Below, one piece after another: positions 61,277-64,000 of a stretch of DNA of 64,000 nt. Under the pieces are notes generated by a model. It made no database searches. It saw only the letters and a program-made list of their open reading frames with translations, and was not told the origin of the DNA. The stretch is from Cupriavidus sp. P-10 (GTDB taxonomy: Bacteria > Pseudomonadota > Gammaproteobacteria > Burkholderiales > Burkholderiaceae). Numbering within the stretch: position 1 is the first letter of the stretch; every line of letters begins with the position of its first letter. Position numbers and translations under genes: made by a program. Location of the stretch: NCBI RefSeq assembly GCF_003402535.2, contig NZ_AP025171.1, forward strand, positions 2,232,001-2,296,000. Direction: 5' to 3'.

Positions 61277-62659
61277 ATGCGTCAGATCGATGTCCACCAG
61301 CTGGCCGACGAGGCCCGCTTCAACCGCTTCCATGCGCAGATCCTGTTCTGGTGCGCGCTGATCATCATCTTCGACGGCTATGACCTGGCCGTCGCGGGCA
61401 TCGCCCTGCCGTCGATCATGAAGGAGATGGGCGTCACCGCCACCAGTGCCGGCTTCATGGTCAGCTCGGCGCTGTTCGGCATGATGTTCGGTGCGATCTT
61501 CCTCGGCACCATCGCCGACCGTATCGGCCGCCGGCGCGCCATCGCCATCTGCATCGGCCTGTTCAGCGTGTTCACGGCTGCTGCCGGCTTTGCCAGCGAT
61601 CCGGTCACGTTCAGCATCACGCGCTTCCTGGCGGGGCTGGGGATTGGTGGCGTCATGCCAAACGTGGTGGCGCAGATGACCGAGTACTCGCCGCGCAAGC
61701 TGCGCGGCACGCTGGTGACGCTGATGTTCAGCGGCTATTCGGTCGGTGGCATGCTCGCCGCGCTGCTGGGCAAGGGCCTGATCGAGAGCTATGGCTGGCA
61801 GTCGGTGTTCCTGGCCGCCGGGCTGCCGGTGCTGCTGATCCCGCTGGTGCTGCGCTCGCTGCCGGAATCGATGCCATACCTGATCCGCACCAGGCAGACC
61901 GCCATGCTGCAGGCCGTGGTATCGCGGCTGGTGCCGTCGCACCGCCCGCAGGCCGGCGACGTCTTCACCCTGCCCGCCGACGAGCGGGCCGACCAGGCGG
62001 CCGGCAGCGCACCGATCCGCCGCCTGTTCCAGGATGGCCGCGGCTTCAGCACGGCAATGTTCTGGGTAGCGTTCTTCATGTGCCTGTTCATGGTGTACGC
62101 GCTCAGCTCGTGGCTGACCAAGCTGATGGCCGGTGCCGGCTACAGCCTCGGCTCGGCGCTGACCTTCGTGCTGGTGCTGAACTTCGGCGCGATGATCGGC
62201 GCCGTCGGCGGTGGCTGGCTGGCCGACCGGCTGCCGATCAAGCATGTGCTGATCGGCATGTACACGCTGGCCGCGATCTCGATCACGCTGCTGGGCTACC
62301 CGATGCCGACCGCCGCGCTGTTCGTGGTAGTGGGCCTGGCCGGTGCCTCGACCATCGGCACGCAAATCGTCACCTATGCCTATGCCGGCCAGTTCTACCC
62401 GATGGCGGTGCGCGGCACCGGCATCGGCTGGGCCTCGGGCGTGGGGCGCAGCGGCGCGATCCTGGCGCCAATCGTGATCGGCGTGCTGGTGGGGATGTCG
62501 CTGCCGCTGCAGCAGAACTTCATGGCGATAGCGATTCCGGCGGTGATCGCGGTGCTGGCGGTGTCGCTGATCAACCACCGCCGGTCGGCCTCGGCACAGG
62601 CGGAGACCCCGGCCGAGGTGAAGGTGGCAACACCGGCGCCCGCCGCGAGCAAGGCCTGA
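61277..62659 (+). CDS. Aromatic acid:H+ symporter (MFS, BenK/PcaK-like)
   Basis: A 460-residue MFS carrier with 12 predicted membrane helices. The AAHS-family signature DGYDLAVAGIALPSIMKEMG lies in the first helix and the loop 2-3 motif GTIADRIGRRRAIAI follows, both as in BenK and PcaK. Immediately after benzoate-CoA ligase, benzoate is the likely cargo. A long central cytoplasmic loop (about residues 218-250) separates the halves. Confidence 0.9.
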   Translation: MRQIDVHQLADEARFNRFHAQILFWCALIIIFDGYDLAVAGIALPSIMKEMGVTATSAGFMVSSALFGMMFGAIFLGTIADRIGRRRAIAICIGLFSVFTAAAGFASDPVTFSITRFLAGLGIGGVMPNVVAQMTEYSPRKLRGTLVTLMFSGYSVGGMLAALLGKGLIESYGWQSVFLAAGLPVLLIPLVLRSLPESMPYLIRTRQTAMLQAVVSRLVPSHRPQAGDVFTLPADERADQAAGSAPIRRLFQDGRGFSTAMFWVAFFMCLFMVYALSSWLTKLMAGAGYSLGSALTFVLVLNFGAMIGAVGGGWLADRLPIKHVLIGMYTLAAISITLLGYPMPTAALFVVVGLAGASTIGTQIVTYAYAGQFYPMAVRGTGIGWASGVGRSGAILAPIVIGVLVGMSLPLQQNFMAIAIPAVIAVLAVSLINHRRSASAQAETPAEVKVATPAPAASKA

Positions 62660-62793
62660 GCGGCGCGCGCGCCGCACCTTTGGGTTCCCTGCCACCGGGA
62701 AAGCCGGGATATTTCCGGCCCCCGGTGGCTGCTATCATCGCCGCCGCGCACGGCAGCGTGCCGCCCCACATGAGGCGAACACGAGAGGCGAAC

Positions 62794-63750
62794 ATGGAAC
62801 TCAGACAGCTCAAGTACTTTGTCGGCATCGTCGATGCCGGCAGCGTGTCGCGCGCGGCGCAAAGCCTGTTCGTCGCCCAGTCGGCGCTGAGCAAGCAGAT
62901 CAGCGACCTGGAGCAGGAACTGGGCGTGCAGTTGCTGGTGCGCGGGCGCGGCGGCGTGCAGGTGACCGAGTCGGGCCAGGTCTTCTACGAGTACGCGCAG
63001 GGCATCCTGAAGCAGCTGGAAGATGCCCGCACCGCGGTGCGCGCGCCGGAATCGATCGTCGGCTCCGTGATCCTTGGCGTGCCGCAGAGCGCCTCCGCCG
63101 CGCTGGCACTGCCGCTGCTGCAGGCCGCGCGCGCGCAACTGCCGCAGGTGTCGCTGCACCTGAACGAGGAGCTGACCGGCAACCTGCTGGACCAGCTCAG
63201 GCAGGGGCGCATCGACCTGACCGTGTTCACCTCCAATGTCCCGCTGGCCGATTTCGATTTCGAGCCCATGGCCGACGAGGACTTCTACTGGATCCGCGGC
63301 GCGGCCTACCCGGGTCCGGCGCCGGAGGCCGGCATCACGCTGCAGGCGATCGCCGCGCAGCCGCTGATCCTGTCGGCATCGCAGCATAACCACTGCCTGC
63401 GCGCCATCATCGAACAGGTCTTCAGCGAGCAAGGCGTCGCCATGCCGTCGCTGGCCGCGGAAATCAACTCGGTCCATACCCTGAAGCGCGCGGTGCAGGC
63501 TGGCATCGCCCCGACCATCCTGCCGCTGGCGCTGGTGGCGCAGGAGGTCGACGCCGGCGACCTGGTCGCGCATCCGATCCTGTGCAACGGCATGCGGCGC
63601 ACGCTGGGCACCTGCCTGTCGCGCGACCTGCCGCAGACCCATGCCAAGCGCGCGGTGCGCACGCTGGTCGGCAATGTGGTGCGGCAGTTGTGCGACCAGG
63701 GCGGCTGGCGTGGCGCGCGGGCCGTGCGTGCCGACGGCACGCGGGACTGA
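62794..63750 (+). CDS. LysR family transcriptional regulator (Nac/CynR-like)
   Basis: A 318-residue LysR protein. The winged helix spans MELRQLKYFVGIVDAGSVSR through SALSKQISDLEQELGVQLLV, then an effector domain with SVILGVPQSASAALALPLL. It lies 134 bp after the transporter in the same direction and upstream of an unfinished gene at the window edge. It may control that next gene or the transporter; the box genes themselves have BoxR. Confidence 0.9.
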   Translation: MELRQLKYFVGIVDAGSVSRAAQSLFVAQSALSKQISDLEQELGVQLLVRGRGGVQVTESGQVFYEYAQGILKQLEDARTAVRAPESIVGSVILGVPQSASAALALPLLQAARAQLPQVSLHLNEELTGNLLDQLRQGRIDLTVFTSNVPLADFDFEPMADEDFYWIRGAAYPGPAPEAGITLQAIAAQPLILSASQHNHCLRAIIEQVFSEQGVAMPSLAAEINSVHTLKRAVQAGIAPTILPLALVAQEVDAGDLVAHPILCNGMRRTLGTCLSRDLPQTHAKRAVRTLVGNVVRQLCDQGGWRGARAVRADGTRD

Positions 63751-63937
63751 TCCGCCGCTTACCAGTCTTCCAGGTCCCCTTGTGGCGCCCTGCCGCGCCG
63801 CTGCTGCCATCTCGCTAGCAGATGGCCAGTTCTCCAATCCATATTTTTCTTTTGGTCCGATCGAGGCGACGATAGCCCCGCGCCATCGAGACGGCGCGCG
63901 ATCAGCACCCGCGATAAGAACAGATACGGAGACCTGC

Positions 63938-64000
63938 ATGACCATCCCCACCACCGCGCCCGCCGTGGCCGGCCCCCTGGAAGCCGCCGGCGATTCCGTC
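63938..64000 (+). CDS. Start of an unidentified gene, cut by window edge
   Basis: ATG 63938 follows GGAGA seven bases upstream, and 21 codons (MTIPTTAPAVAGPLEAAGDS then V) run to the end of the window. Too short to identify. It follows the LysR gene by 187 bp in the same direction. Confidence 0.55.
   Translation, partial: MTIPTTAPAVAGPLEAAGDSV

Noticed and set aside
1..64000. tRNA, rRNA, insertion sequences or prophage
   Set aside because: No cloverleaf, rRNA segment, transposase, integrase or phage gene was recognisable on either strand.

Overview
This 64 kb window is GC-rich and densely coded, with no mobile element, RNA gene or CRISPR array that I can recognise. Gene content points to a betaproteobacterium of the Burkholderiaceae, most likely Cupriavidus. 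The evidence is the box benzoyl-CoA epoxidation genes next to paaABCDE, several Bug/TctC-style and LysR genes, the ligase-associated DNA repair operon, and dispersed CCCCTCTCCCGC hairpins. The genus is an inference; nothing in the window proves it.

Region 1 (1-10.4 kb) is the most unusual part. It holds an amidase (cut by the window edge), a 58-residue orphan, a GntR/FCD regulator, a flavin/2Fe-2S reductase, a GlcG/HbpS-like protein, an aldehyde dehydrogenase, a heme-oxygenase-like diiron oxidase (HDO), an ornithine-cyclodeaminase/ketimine-reductase homologue, a TauE/SafE permease, a 12-TM-like transporter, two 2Fe-2S ferredoxins and an unrecognised 108-residue protein between them. Six copies of a 15-bp near-palindrome (GTATAC core) sit in its intergenic gaps. 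Three of them lie over the -10 box of promoters with the same layout (-35, 16 bp, TATAGT). I read this as one regulon encoding a multi-component oxidative catabolic pathway whose substrate I cannot name.

Region 2 (10.4-19.5 kb) has an IclR regulator followed by a CobS-like AAA+ ATPase and a CobT-like VWA protein without CobN. These end 2 bp from the last ferredoxin gene of region 1, in the opposite direction. Next come an amino-acid permease, a MocR-type regulator, an NTF2-like protein and a PuuB-like FAD oxidase, which look like amine or amino-acid catabolism.

Region 3 (19.6-25.9 kb) is the Exo-Lig-Lhr-PdeM DNA repair operon, with every junction a 4-bp start/stop overlap. Region 4 (25.9-29.6 kb) is an SDR divergent from a tauABC-type transporter.

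Region 5 (30-39 kb) has a LysR gene and an eight-gene CoA-thioester operon (cysteine-less DUF35, thiolase, SDR, enoyl-CoA hydratase, TctC binding protein, thioesterase, CoA transferase, small ORF), then a LysR/SDR divergent pair. An EF-G-like GTPase follows.

Region 6 (41.5-51.5 kb) is phenylacetate catabolism: actP-like symporter and DUF485, paaK, paaN, paaEDCBA and divergent paaX. Region 7 (51.6-64 kb) is aerobic benzoate catabolism through benzoyl-CoA: boxA, boxB, boxC and boxR on the minus strand; DUF4863, boxD, benzoate-CoA ligase and an aromatic-acid MFS carrier on the plus strand. TGCA-N6-TGCA boxes flank both box promoters. A LysR gene and the first 21 codons of an unidentified gene close the window.
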